From Cheilinus undulatus (taxonomy: Eukaryota; Chordata; Actinopteri; Labriformes; Labridae), in NCBI RefSeq assembly GCF_018320785.1, contig NC_054866.1:28869000-28932999 (forward strand): a DNA stretch of 64,000 bases. Reading direction: 5' to 3'. A program made the position numbers and the translations under genes. The notes under the pieces were generated by a model, which worked only from the letters and a program-made list of their open reading frames with translations, was not told where the DNA came from and ran no database searches. How positions within the stretch are numbered: the first letter of the stretch is position 1; every line of letters begins with the position of its first letter. Below, piece after piece: positions 52,401-62,452 of the stretch.

Positions 52401-55400
52401 CACTGACTTTATCTACTCATTTTCTCTCGCTTCACTATTATTATCCATACATTTTGCATGTCTCTGTCTCCTGTTGTCTCTATGCCTGTGTGATCTTTTG
52501 TCAACATTCTTATGTTTATAAAGGTTGATGAGTTTCTGTCGTAATCTGCATGTGGATGAGGTTTATTTATGAGCGTAAATAAGGATCATAAATATCGCCA
52601 GTAGCGTCAGGTGCTATGAGAAACATGCATGCGAGGAATAAAAAGACAAGAGGGGTCATCTACCAGTTTATTGATCCCAGATGGATGAGTTTTAAAATGT
52701 TTAAAATGATTGTCTGGTGACCCGCAGATGGGCTGCTCTGTCATAGTCTGTATAGGAACTAATACTATCTGATATTCATGGCACACCTGCCCATTCACAC
52801 CTGTGAGGGACCGTGCGTATTTCTGCCTGCTGTGGTGAGAAGAAGGAGTTGGTGCTGACAAGAGCCATACTGTGGCTAATTTCAACTACGTTTACCAACG
52901 GTTTGTTACTAAGTAGCATGATAAATGGGGAATTGCAGGATTTTCCTGTATTATAAGTGTCAGATTTGTTGCAAGAATTCAATAAATTGAGCGCAATTGC
53001 TGCAGTCTTGAAATCCAGCGCTCGTTTAACTATCTCAGATGTAAAACAAGTGGGGCATCGGTTCATGCACAACTTTAAAAGGATATATCAGTTGCACTGG
53101 AGAACTCTCTCTCATGATACTGAGTCAAAGCATCCTAGCAAACATTAGACCCCAACTCTGACAAGGGGAGGAGTCAGCATATGATGAGTGGTTGGGCTAG
53201 TGTGCCAACACAGGTCAAGATTTTAGTTGCCTAGTCTGACATGATGAAATCGTGAAAGACCAAAAAAATCATGGTGTCTGGCCTTAAGGAAGCACCCAGG
53301 ACTGTTACTAGAACTAGAGCACATAGGCTTAGAAAAAGTTGGTAAAAACTCCACCTATAAAATCTAGAGCCCGACCGATTTATCTGCAGGCCGAGTAATC
53401 AGGCCGATTATAGCGTTTCACAGATTAATCAACATCGTCCAAAATGAAGCCAATATATTAACTTTTTTTGCTCCGTGGTGATTGTCTCTGCTCCTGTCGC
53501 TCTGTGTTGTGTCTCCGTGCTGAACTCAGCCTGGGTGCCAGTCCTCTCCTTCTCCGATGCAGAGTGCAACAACAGCTCTCCCTTACTCAGTGTTGCCAAC
53601 TTAGCGACTTTGTCGCTATATTTAGCGAGTTTTCAGACCCCTCTGGCGACTCTTTTTCAAAAAAGCAACTAGCGACAAATCTAGCAACTTTTTCTGGTGT
53701 TGTTGGAGAGTTTTGGAGACTTTGACTTGAAAACATGCATCATTGATGTCCTACTCACTGAACAGCACTACTGCCGTGGGCCTCTCCCCGTCCCTAAGCA
53801 CCCACAGGCAGCCTCGTCCTTGCGCAGTTTGACTGCAGCAGAGTAGAGGACTAACGCCGTTTCAGACTGGGATCGTGTTTTGCTGCTCGCATGTGCTGCG
53901 CGTGTCAGCTCCGGTTCTCGCCGGTGCGGCTTTCACACAGGGTGCGAGTTTTCTGCATGTCAGCCGCATCTCCCTGCTCACAAAGCCCTGTCCTTCTTCA
54001 TAAGTTTTACCTCAGTAAACACCACGGAAAACTATTTGATTTAGTGTACAGAGAAAGTGTGTCAGGAACTTTTCAAAATAAAAGCATTCTGTACAAAGGA
54101 ACGGAGTATCTCTATAGAAATGCTAAACCGGGCTTTTGCTTTGAAAAGCACAAACCAGAAAAGCATTCATATGGTGTTTATCTTTCCTGTGACATATTCT
54201 GCCAGTGGGGAGACAGAAAGTTTCACTAATAGTAGATCTTTAGAGAACAACTTTATAAAACAGGCACATTTAAGCTTGTGGCCTTCCTCAGGGTTATCAA
54301 GAAACACATTGTAAACATATTCTGTGTGCATATTTACCACAACGATGTAAATATGGCTCTCTATTTAGCATTTCCCTGTCTAATATTGTCCAAAGCCACA
54401 GTATAAGACTATTATACAGCATTTTGATGTTGTCTAAGTTGCATCTTTGTGAAATAAACAAAGATAAATGCAACTGGTTATTCACATGTCCACTTTTGTG
54501 TTCATGTACAGTATATAATCCTGTGTATATCAATGTTCTTCTTTCATATATTGGCCAAAATGGTCAATCACAGGACTGTCACACAGAGTGGGTGTATCCC
54601 ACCCAATGGCAGCTGGAATAGTCTCCCCACGATTATAATCATGCAAGTCTGGATAGATATCATCTATAGATAATGGATGGATTGATGAATATATTTGAAT
54701 CATCTAAACTTTTCTTTTTAGAAAATAACTGGTGTTTACGTTCAATGCTGCTTTCATGCCCCTTGCTTCAACATTATTTTCTCTTTAACTGAAAGCATAC
54801 TCTTTATTCTACAGCAGCTCAAATAATGCTTTGTGGGGGTGTAATCAAGCATATGCTTCACCCACAAGGTAAAAGCTGCAGACTTACCAGGTTATTAGTT
54901 TTTCTACTTTGTAGTAGGCTGTTTGACCTCGTAGAGCAAAGAGTATGAAATTTTTCATTATTGTTGATCATTATCATGTTAAATTCATTTTATGACAGCT
55001 GTATAACTGATTATTTTCTGTATGGATCGGATGAAATTTGGCATAATTCTTAATGTTGAGTAGAGAATGATTTTTAATTGGCTTTAATGTATCGTAGCTT
55101 ACAAAATTCAACCTAGTTTTGAAGAACTTTTGAAGCATATCCTGTCAACCTTTTCTTTCTTAAGGATAATAATAGCTGGGTTACATGGATAATGTGAGCT
55201 GATTTGAAGCTGTTGAAGTAAGGCTTGGCACTTGGTAATAAAACATAGACCTAGACCTTTTTTTTCTGTGTCTTTGCCCTGGCTATCTTTCTAGCAGATG
55301 TATGACCAACCACCTTAGCATTTTTCTGTTCCCTCCAGAAGCAGAGAGGATGTGTGATGTGTTAGTCATCCACTAAAACTTGGTTGACTGCAGTACAAAT

Positions 55401-58400
55401 TGTCTGTTGTGGCTTGTCCCTTCTCCAACTGTAGGCATATCATCCCAAAACCAGAGAAACACAAGAGTATCAGAGTAAGCCAGCAAGGGAAAGTGAGATT
55501 GAGAACATCATTATAGCCTTGAAGCCTTGGTTTTCTGAGTCTGATTTCAAGAATGACTCAAGTGTTAGACATCTAGACCAACAGACAATCCTACCATGAT
55601 AAATGCCGCAAATCTCTCCTTTTGAAACCAATTTTTCTTCCTTGTATGTTAACAGTACTGTTTTAATGTATTTTGCTACTGTGTGGTCACTATGATTTAT
55701 TTGTTTTTCCGTTTTTTTTTATTTTTTTTTTTTTAGGATGAAGCATTTGGAGGATTTGGAACAGTTACTGAGCAGAAAAGAATACAGAGCTCTTCAGCAA
55801 CCTCTTCAGGTAAAGTTGCTTTTAAGTTACCTAACAAGTCCAATAAGGATCCTTAATTTTGTCTTAACTGAATATAACGTCTGCTAACTGAATGTCTGTT
55901 TTGCTCTCTGGTTTTATTCATAGGCCCACCCCTGCAGGAGAAAAAGCCTAGAGGCCGTCCCCCAAGGGCCTTCACTGCCCAAAAAGCTGCTGCAATGCAA
56001 CCTTCCCCTTCCTCCCTTCCCTCTCCCACACAGGCCAAACCTGAGGGCCCTGAAAGGCCAGCTGAGAAGGTGAAAAGGCTGCCTGGCAGGCCACCTGGCA
56101 CTGGGGAAAAGAGAAGAGGCCGACCCCCGTCTTCAAGTAGCAAAAAAGCTTGGACTACAGGAGGCCATGCAGCAGGGGAGGACGGTAGGCCAGGTGGGTC
56201 TGAGCTGGGCATGGCAACAGAGGAGGACAGTGACAGAAAGGGTGCCAAGAAGACACCCCAAGGCTCTGCTCAACCACACGACACCGAGGCAAAGCTTCCC
56301 AAAGGTGGGCGGGGTGAATCCAAAGTTACCAACCTGAAAAGGCTAAGAGCGACAAAACTCGCCCCTCTCAAGTCACGGCTCAAGACATTGCCTGGTGTAC
56401 CCCGACGCAGACGTGGACGACCGCCCTCAGCTGAGCGTCTCAAAGCTGAGGCAGCAGCAGCTGCTGCTGCACAGCTCTCTACCTCCATCGAAGGTGGGGA
56501 TGGGAAACATAAAACCTTTAGGGGCAAAGGAGGTACAGAACAACACACTCCACAGCCACAGAGAAATGTGGATGGGGCTGAGGACCAGGACTCTTCCAAT
56601 CCACCTGCTTCCCCTTCTCCCTCCAAGCCAGGCAGAACAGTGGGCCTTCGAAAAAGCCCTCGCCACAGAAAACCTGTCAGAATTGTCCCCTCATCGAAAC
56701 GCACTGATGCAACCATTGCTAAACAGTTGCTGCAGCGTGCTAAGAAAGGAGCACAGAAACGGCTGGAGAAGGAAGCTGGAGGTATCGGAGGGAGTGGGAC
56801 AGGAGCCGCTGAGGCCGGTATCAGGAAGACCCAACTGAAGAACATCAGGCAGTTCATCATGCCTGTTGTCAGTACTGTCTCCCTTCGCATCATCAAAACC
56901 CCCAAGCGCTTCATTGAAGACGAGGGCAGCTTTGGAACTCACCCCCCTCATATGAAGATAGCACGTTTAGAAGCAACCCCCCCACCTGTCTCAACCCCTG
57001 CTCCACCCACATCGACCACCTCTTCTTCCCCTGCTCCTGTACTAGCCTCTTCTACACCTGCTGTTACTAACACTGGTACAACTGCTCCTGTTGACTCCCT
57101 CCCCCCTCCTCCACCTCCTGCTCCTACCCCCAGTGTTCCATCAACAGCTGCCACTTTGCTCAACAGCAATACTAACAACGCCAATGCTAATGGGCGATTT
57201 AGCAGCAGCGCAGCGTCTTGTGGTTCTAGTGCTGTGTCGCAGCATTCCTCCTCTGCAGAGTCTTCCAGGTCCAGCAGCCCCAGCTTGGATGACTCCTCAT
57301 GCGATTCCCAGGCCTCTGAGGCCACGCAGGCTTTGTCAGAGCCAGATGATCACTCTCCGTCCTCGCAGGGAGAGAGGGAGGCCAACCTGTTACACAGCTC
57401 ACGGCCTCCCTCACCTCCCTCTGAACCGGAGCCAGAGCACCTGTTGGAGTTGAGTCGGCGTGGCCAGAGGGGACAGGGTGTCGGCAGAGGGAGCCAGAGG
57501 GTTAGAGAAACTGCGGGAGCTAAAAAGCCAATCATTAGCCCACCAACAGGAGTGCTGCTGTCCCCTTCTACACTTGTAAACTCTCAGCAAGCTTCATCCA
57601 CAGCCTCCTCTTCCTCTTCACCTCCACCTCCGCCTCTCCTCACCCCTCCACAGCCTCTGCAGTCAGCCTCCTCCAACGCTGCAATCAGTGAACACCACCC
57701 ACAGTCTCCCTGGATATCTCATCCAATCCCTCCGTTTCTCTCTGGACCGTCAGTTCTCTCCAGCTTGTCTGACAAACGAAGCCGCTCAATTCTGAGAGAG
57801 CCCACCTTTCGCTGGACATCCCTGTCTCACCCTGAACATCAGTACTTTTCCTCCGCTAAATACGCCAAGGAAGGCCTCATCCGCAAGCCCATATTTGACA
57901 ACTTCCGTCCTCCCCCTCTGACAGCGGAGGATGTGGGGCTTTTGCCACAAGGTGTAGGTGGAGCAGGAGGAGCTTCTCCTGTTTCATTCCCTGCACCAGG
58001 CAGTGGGTCAGGAGCAGGAAGTCGTCTTTTTGGCCCTCTTCATACACATACCCACCACCAGCATCCCTCTTCCTCCCGCTTTGATGCTCCACTCCAGAAG
58101 CGCAGCCCCCTGCTCCGTGCTCCCCGCTTTACACCCAGCGAGGCCCACTCTCGGATATTTGAGTCAGTTACTTTGCAGTCATCTTCTGGAAGCAGCCCCG
58201 GCTCTCTCTCCCCACACCAGATATCCTCGAGCTCCAGCAGAGCATCCCGGCGCAGGAGGAGGCTTGCGTCTGCAACACTCCGTGGCAACCCACGGTCTCC
58301 TTCCCACTCAATGACCAGACGCAGCAGCCAAATAGGAGGTCAGATATCCATTGGGAAAGGGTCCTCTGAGATGTCTGTGTTGACAGGCTCTGTCTCCAAT

Positions 58401-61400
58401 AGTAACTCCAGCTCTTTGCAAGGAGTTTCTGCAAGTCCACTCACCACTAGTGCCTTAACTCCTGCTTTCAGCACCTTTTCCACCGTCTCCCGGGGTCTGA
58501 CCTCACAAGGGACACCAGAGAGCGGGAGGAGGGCTGCTGGAAACCCTCCTCCTTTGTCAACTACATCATCGTCTTCTCCCCCACTTTTCCACCTCTTCCC
58601 TTCCAGTGCACAAGACACAGGACGAGGAGCTGGGAAAGGAGGTAAAGAGAAAAGCGTATCAGCAACACAGGAATCTGCAGCGAAGGAAAAAGAAAGGGAT
58701 TCTGAGAAGAACAGAGAGAGAGAAAAAGAGAATAAGAGGGAAGGGAGAAAGGAGTCTGAGAAAAGAAGTAAAGGTTCTACACCAGATGGATCCCCAAATG
58801 TATCTTCCGGTTTGTTTTCTGTGGATGGGAGGGACTCAGAAGATGCTCTTCCAACTCTTGCTCCAAAAAAGACTCCAGGAAGAAAAAAGTCAACGTCAGT
58901 CGACACAGCCACTGACACTGTGCCCTCAGAGTTGCGGAGCATCCATTCAACTGTTCCAGTTTCCATTGCTAAAGGACGTTTAGTTAAGAAAGGCAGACCG
59001 TCGGAGAAAGGAGTAGAGGTGGAGGATGGGGAAAAGGAGAAAGAGAAACAAAGTGCTTCTAACCAGCAGACTGCAAGCCTTCCAGGGCAGCTGGGCAGGC
59101 ATCTCCCTGTTTCCTCTCTAGGACCAGTGCTGGAGCATGCAGAGAAACAGCCTGTGACAGACAAACGGGTGGTTGGACTTTTAAAGAAGGCCAAAGCTCA
59201 GCTCTTTGAGATCAAGAAGAGTAAGATGAAGCCTGCAGAGCAGACCAAGGTCCAGGTCAGTTTTCTGCTGAGATTTGGCTCACAAATTTATTAAATTTCC
59301 TCTGAAAAGCTTCCTGCTACCCTCATTCTCATCCTGTAAGCATTGGAGTTGTCTAATGTTTGTACTTAATACTTAGATATTAGGTTAATACTTACATGGT
59401 GCTCCAGTTTACATACTTTAAACAAGAAGTTCTCTGTTGGAATCTATTTAAAAGCAGATCAGCAAATAAATGCTTAATCCAAAGCACGTGAGAGCAGTGA
59501 TAGCAATGTGGCCTGAACAGTGAGGTATAGAGGTATATGGAGAAAATCAAACTTGTAAACTTTATTACAGCACAGCTGTTATCTCAAGCACAAATAGACA
59601 GACTCACACATCTGCAGAGCGTTAGAGATTCAGTTAAAGGCAAGCTTCATCAGGCCTGCTATCTTTTTTCTATACTATTAATGTACTAAAGTTTGAAAAA
59701 TCTCATATCAAGACAACCATGATAGCCAGCAATAAATGACTTTGACATGATGCTATGAATATTTGCTGAATCTGTGTTTGTACTCAATGTGAAAGTTCAT
59801 AACGGGAAAGTCCCATACAGAGGGTTACTCAAGGGGAATTCTGTTAGCCTCATACATTATGCAGAGAGCAGCGCTGGTTGTGCTTTTGAAAGTGTTGTCT
59901 TTAGAACAGATGAGCTCTTCTGTTCTTCAGCTCTAAATCTAAAGATTAGATAGTTAAAGGCAGTCATTGAACAATCTCAAAAACTCCGTCTCAGTTAAAC
60001 TCATCTTAGCATCTGCCCAACCTCCAGTATTGACTGTCTCATCCCTCTTTCTCTGCCACCTAATTTTTTCACTATGTGGTGTCATACAGAAAAATAAAGC
60101 TTTTGTGTAACAGAGTAATCCAAACAATATCATGTTAGCGTTGATTATCTTTATGGTGTATAATAGTCTTTGTTTATATTACAAAGCACGATCTTCAATG
60201 TCTGTATCTTTTTAAATAATGTTTAAATAATGTTTTCTTCTAATCAGGGTCAAGAGAGTGACTCGTCAGAGACCTCAGTCCGCGGTCCACGCATCAAGCA
60301 TGTCTGTCGTCGTGCAGCTGTGGCTCTCGGCCGTAACCGGGCTGTTTTCCCTGACGACATGCCCACACTTAGTGCCTTGCCCTGGGAGGAGAGAGAGAAG
60401 ATCCTATCTTCCATGGGGAATGATGGTGAGAACGTGTACAGGGACAACAAAGTTTATCAACAAGCATATGTGAAGGTCAAGATGAATTAATAAAACATCC
60501 GCATCCACAGAATTATTTTCAACAGGATTGGGACTGGGCTAAATAGTCTGGGAAAAAAAATAATTGCGATTACTTTCATTTGACATGTAGGTAATTTAAG
60601 GTTTATGTTTATGTCACAAACTCATGATAAATACCTGTGATTGACCGGCAGAATAGCATTGGGTGAGTGCTTGATTTGCACAACACAAAATCAGTACGAG
60701 CCCAAACCATTCTGCTGGATGCGGTGATGATAGACTGTTCACAACAGCAGAGAAATCCAGTCATCAGTGAGTGCACAAGTACACAGTGTAGTGGTGATGG
60801 ACAGAGCTGAGTTTGGCTGCTTCATCTCTGTTATGTTGACTGCTGCCAGGCCATGTTGGGACATGGGAGTTTGCTGTGAGGCTGGAGAGGTTGATGATAG
60901 TGGCACAACCATTGCTCAGATATATAATTCCCATGTTTATCTGGGCGTTTAATCTGAGCAAATCTGTTTTCTGGAAAATGACTGTCTCCTCACATTATGG
61001 TTATTATTAGTTTATTAGCCTTTTCAACTATGCTCATCTGTTATATATTTTGCCAGATTTAGGGCAATACAGCATAATGAGTATAGCTTGATGAATATTA
61101 AAACACCTGAAAGACAGAAAGTTCCATTTAACTTGTGCTCATTTTGAAATAGTCTTACTATACCAGAATCTGTGGTTTCATATACTGTAAATTTTTAATG
61201 ATGCAACAAAATGCTTAGGTCCTTTTCCCAACCACAGCCAAATGCTTTTAAGCGGCTATTATGTAAATACCATAATACAGAGTCAGGATTAAACCTGTAT
61301 GTATCTCTCATTACAGACAAATCGTCAGTAGCAGGCTCTGAGGAGGCAGAGCCTCAGTCCCCTCCCATAAAGCCACGAGAGACACGGCAAAAGGCTGTTC

Positions 61401-62452
61401 AAGAAGCTCCTCCTAAGAAGGGGCGACGGTCCCGGCGCTGTGGCCAGTGCTCAGGATGTCAAGTTCCTGAAGACTGTGGTGTTTGTACTAACTGCCTGGA
61501 CAAGCCTAAATTTGGAGGACGGAACATTAAGAAGCAATGCTGCAAGTGAGTGCTGGTCTATGAGCTAATTGTCTCAACAGGTTATTGTAATTATTTTTAA
61601 ACATTTAATGGACAGCTGGAATAGGCTTCCGCCCCCCAGACGACCCCCATTGGGATAAGCAGTATAGAAAATGGATGGATGGATATTTGTTAAGGAGTTT
61701 TTAATTAGATAAATTAAAGGTTTCATTTTGTTTGTTACATTCTAACAGGATGAGAAAGTGTCAGAATTTGCAGTGGATGCCCTCAAAGATGTTTCTTCAG
61801 AAGCAAGGCAAAGGCAAGAAAGACAAGAAAAAGAACAAGTTGTCTGAGAAGAAAGAGGGTCTCAATCCAGTAAAAGGGCCAACCTCCGAGTCCGGCCCTA
61901 AAGCCTCTCCTGCACCACCAAAGGAGGAGCCTCCTCGTAAAAAGAGTGAAACGCCACCACTCAGGTTGGTGGAAGAGAAGTCAAGACAGCAGCAGCCATC
62001 TTCAAAGCAGTCATCTCCTGCCCTTGCATCCTCCCCTGCCCCAGCTGAACCCCCCCAGGCCCCCAGCACAGCCACAGCACCCACTCAGTCTCCAGCCCTG
62101 ACACCAGACACCAAGCAGCCCTCTGTCACGAGTGGTATAACCAGCAAGAAGGGACACAAAGGACAGCAGTCTGTACCAACATCCTCGTCATCGTCACCCT
62201 CATCCACTTCTTCTTCTTCTTCTTCTTCTTCTTCGTCCTCGTCATCTTCCTCCCCATCATCTTCAGCACAGAATTCCCCTGCCCAGTCTACACAATCTCA
62301 TCAACCATCACAACAGCAGCAACGGCCGCTTACTAGTCAGGCACCTTCAAAAAAAGATGCTCCAGCCAAAACTCCTGTGAGCGAACCCAAGAAAAAGCCC
62401 CAACAGCACTCATCACAACAGCAAAGCTCAACAACTACGACTTCAGACACAG
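38674..62452 (+). CDS. kmt2a: Histone-lysine N-methyltransferase 2A (MLL1), 5' part, 6 exons
   Basis: Exons: 38674-38919, 55737-55809, 55924-59255, 60248-60425, 61317-61545, 61749-62452, in phase, giving 1587 residues; the gene continues past the window. KMT2A methylates histone H3 lysine 4 in COMPASS-like complexes and maintains Hox-type gene expression. Domains in order: menin-binding motif RWRFPARPG (residues 6-14), LEDGF-binding segment (about 46-74), AT-hooks (about 113-120, 168-175, 267-274), MLL-specific blocks ([83 protein letters not shown]) and the CXXC domain (1311-1366). PHD fingers, bromodomain, FYR and SET lie beyond 64000. KMT2A is chosen over KMT2B because of the CXXC text [11 protein letters not shown] and the [10 protein letters not shown] that follows it. 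Confidence 0.97.
43450..43490 (+). mobile_element. Tc1-like terminal repeat fragment
   Basis: After a TA dinucleotide, CAGTACTGTGCAGAACTTTC followed by AGGCATGTTTGGG matches the terminal repeat style of a fish Tc1 family. No matching inverted end was found downstream, so this is a truncated relic. Confidence 0.4.
46600..46752 (-). mobile_element. tRNA-derived SINE-like copy
   Basis: On the minus strand the start reads GATGGCCCTAGCGGTTAGGT (A-box-like), and about 35 bp later comes CCCGGGTTCAAGTG (B-box-like). A purine-rich body follows. It is paralogous to 47052-47216. It is not a functional tRNA, as the cloverleaf is not maintained. Confidence 0.55.
47052..47216 (-). mobile_element. tRNA-derived SINE-like copy
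   Basis: Minus strand: GATGGCCTAGTGGCTAATTT (A-box-like), then CTGTGTTCAAGTCTGG (B-box-like), then the same body seen at 46600-46752 (CTCATCCCTATTACCAACTC, then TATCCAATGTTCTCC). It lies in the same orientation, about 0.3 kb from its partner. Confidence 0.55.
47479..48383. mobile_element. hAT non-autonomous element with perfect 8-bp TSD
   Basis: The element starts TAGGGATGCAATGATACC and ends so that the reverse complement reads TAGGGATGCACAGATACC. It is flanked by GGAAGGAG on both sides (47471-47478 and 48384-48391), an exact 8-bp target-site duplication as hAT elements make. No transposase frame is present. A second hAT-like element (47771-48297) is inserted into it, so the original element was about 370 bp. 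Confidence 0.85.
47771..48297. mobile_element. Second hAT-like MITE nested inside 47479-48383
   Basis: Flanked by the 8-bp duplication GTATCTGC (47763-47770 and 48298-48305). The left end reads TTGGGGTAGGAATCACC. The right end, reverse complemented, reads TAGAGGTTGGGGAAAAAAAT, followed by CGATAC-rich sequence. The interior carries CGATATTAT and TGCAATATATTGCGAT words typical of fish hAT MITEs. It has no coding capacity. Confidence 0.75.
48520..48690 (+). repeat. Dispersed SINE-like fish repeat
   Basis: The words CATTTAGCAGATACATTTGC, CCTTGCTCAAGGGCCCA, and GACTGGGATTTAAACCCCCA match a very common teleost repeat (canonical CATTTAGCAGACGCTTTTAT...TGCCCAAGG...GGGATTCGAACC). This is a degraded copy. 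Confidence 0.5.
49424..49487. repeat. (TA)n microsatellite
   Basis: A TA run inside the hAT element, immediately left of the Tc1-derived MITE, which inserts at TA. Confidence 0.95.
49498..50036 (+). mobile_element. Deletion-derived Tc1/mariner MITE
   Basis: Perfect 28-bp inverted repeats at 49498-49525 (CAGTGCTTAACAAATTTATT...) and 50009-50036, with TA on the right at 50037-50038. On the left, TA is separated from the repeat by CA. The 539-bp element keeps the start of a transposase, ATG at 49920 with [20 protein letters not shown] followed by AGWSLRQI, then a stop and the right terminal repeat. All of the catalytic region has been deleted. Confidence 0.9.
50672..50820 (-). pseudogene. hAT transposase BED zinc finger remnant
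   Basis: The minus strand reads [20 protein letters not shown], then [20 protein letters not shown] and LMLD, and meets a stop at 50671-50669. The aromatic W..F..K pattern followed by CKIC fits the BED finger at the N-terminus of hAT/ZBED transposases. The finishing His ligands are not present after the CxxC pair, and the rest of the transposase was not found. It sits in the correct orientation for the hAT element 49338-51601. Confidence 0.65.
50857..51369. repeat. Foldback element (long inverted repeat) inside the hAT element
   Basis: The left arm 50857-51000 (GTCAGTACCTGAGCCGTCCC...) and right arm 51216-51369 are inverted copies of about 145-150 bp. They share CGGAAACC, ACGCGTCTACATC, GAAGCATTTTACGGC and CAGTGTTGTT. 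The right arm carries a 10-bp extra segment (TTTGCACATG). The 215-bp AT-rich centre is unique. AGCCA at 50850-50854 and 51370-51374 may be a 5-bp target duplication. No frame of note is present. Confidence 0.8.
53365..53780. mobile_element. hAT-like element, left end only, plus dispersed repeat
   Basis: TAGAGCCCGACCGATTTATC followed by AGGCCGATTATAGC is the left terminus of a common fish hAT MITE (CCGACCGAT / GGCCGAT words). The matching right end was not found, so it is truncated. At 53590-53730 the words TTAGCGACTTTGTCGC, TAGCGAGTTTTC and CTAGCGACAAATCTAGC belong to a second recurrent repeat. Confidence 0.5.
54590..54690 (+). repeat. Degenerate dispersed teleost repeat
   Basis: GTGTATCCCACCCAATGGCA, then GCTGGAATAG and TAATGGATGGATTGATG, is a diverged copy of the same repeat tail seen at 30629-30830. 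Confidence 0.45.
55737..55809 (+). CDS. kmt2a: kmt2a exon 2
   Basis: A 73-bp exon encoding residues 83-106, [20 protein letters not shown] and on to ATSS, plus one base of the next codon. It corresponds to the human DEQFLGFGSDEEV segment, which completes the LEDGF/menin interaction region. The acceptor is a very long T-run ending TTTTAG; the donor is TTCAG|GTAAAG. Confidence 0.9.
55924..59255 (+). CDS. kmt2a: kmt2a exon 3 (large, 3.3 kb): AT-hooks and conserved MLL blocks
   Basis: One uninterrupted exon encoding residues 107-1217. AT-hooks: [19 protein letters not shown] and [11 protein letters not shown], plus a GRPP core at about residues 159-164. MLL-specific conserved blocks are spaced by Ser/Pro/Thr-rich stretches, for example near 57000-57170 ([22 protein letters not shown]) and 57600-57680. 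It ends in a Lys/Glu-rich region ([19 protein letters not shown]) and [16 protein letters not shown] before the donor CCAG|GTCAGT. Long open frames on the opposite strand here come from biased composition, not genes. Confidence 0.95.
60248..60425 (+). CDS. kmt2a: kmt2a exon 4
   Basis: Encodes [20 protein letters not shown], then [20 protein letters not shown] and [19 protein letters not shown]. This is nearly identical to the human KMT2A segment preceding the CXXC domain, with one visible change (GRNRAV for GRKRAV). Flanking introns (59256-60247 and 60426-61316) show no recognised element. Confidence 0.95.
61317..61545 (+). CDS. kmt2a: kmt2a exon 5: CXXC domain, first part
   Basis: Encodes a basic lead (KKGRRSRR) and the zinc-binding CGQCSGC, CGVCTNC and QCCK elements of the CXXC domain, with the [10 protein letters not shown] loop that contacts unmethylated CpG DNA. 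All expected cysteines in this part are present. The last codon (AA|G) is split with exon 6. Confidence 0.96.
61607..61685 (+). repeat. Fragment of dispersed teleost repeat
   Basis: GACAGCTGGAATAGGCTTCC, then GACGACCCCCATTGGGATAA and ATGGATGGATGGA, in the short intron between kmt2a exons 5 and 6. It is the same repeat tail as at 30760-30830. Confidence 0.6.
61749..62452 (+). CDS. kmt2a: kmt2a exon 6: CXXC end and low-complexity linker
   Basis: Opens with [13 protein letters not shown], the last CXXC ligand cysteine and helix, then a Lys-rich stretch ([20 protein letters not shown]). A Pro/Ser/Gln-rich linker follows, with a poly-Ser run encoded at 62182-62267, mostly TCT/TCC repeats. The donor is GACACAG|GTACAG. 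The serine run is more extended than in the human protein as I recall it and should be polymorphic. Confidence 0.93.

Larger units (their letters stand above)
38920..55736. other. kmt2a intron 1 (16.8 kb), transposon-rich
   Basis: A long first intron. 38920-40600 is GCTA-motif rich with many GTTAGC/GCTAAC words. 41000-46500 has no confident element apart from a Tc1 terminal fragment near 43450, a G-run at 44240-44249 and an orphan reading frame at 45874-46015. 46600-54700 is packed with SINE-like, hAT and Tc1-derived sequence, annotated separately. 54700-55736 shows no recognised element and ends in a strong T-rich acceptor. Confidence 0.7.

Noticed and set aside
52607..53148. Overlapping short open frames on both strands
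   Set aside because: None resembles a known protein. The region looks like non-coding intron or unidentified repeat sequence.
58340..59194. 284-codon open frame on the minus strand opposite kmt2a
   Set aside because: It mirrors the Ser/Pro/Lys-biased coding sequence of kmt2a exon 3. The plus strand has clear MLL homology across the same bases, and the minus translation resembles nothing.
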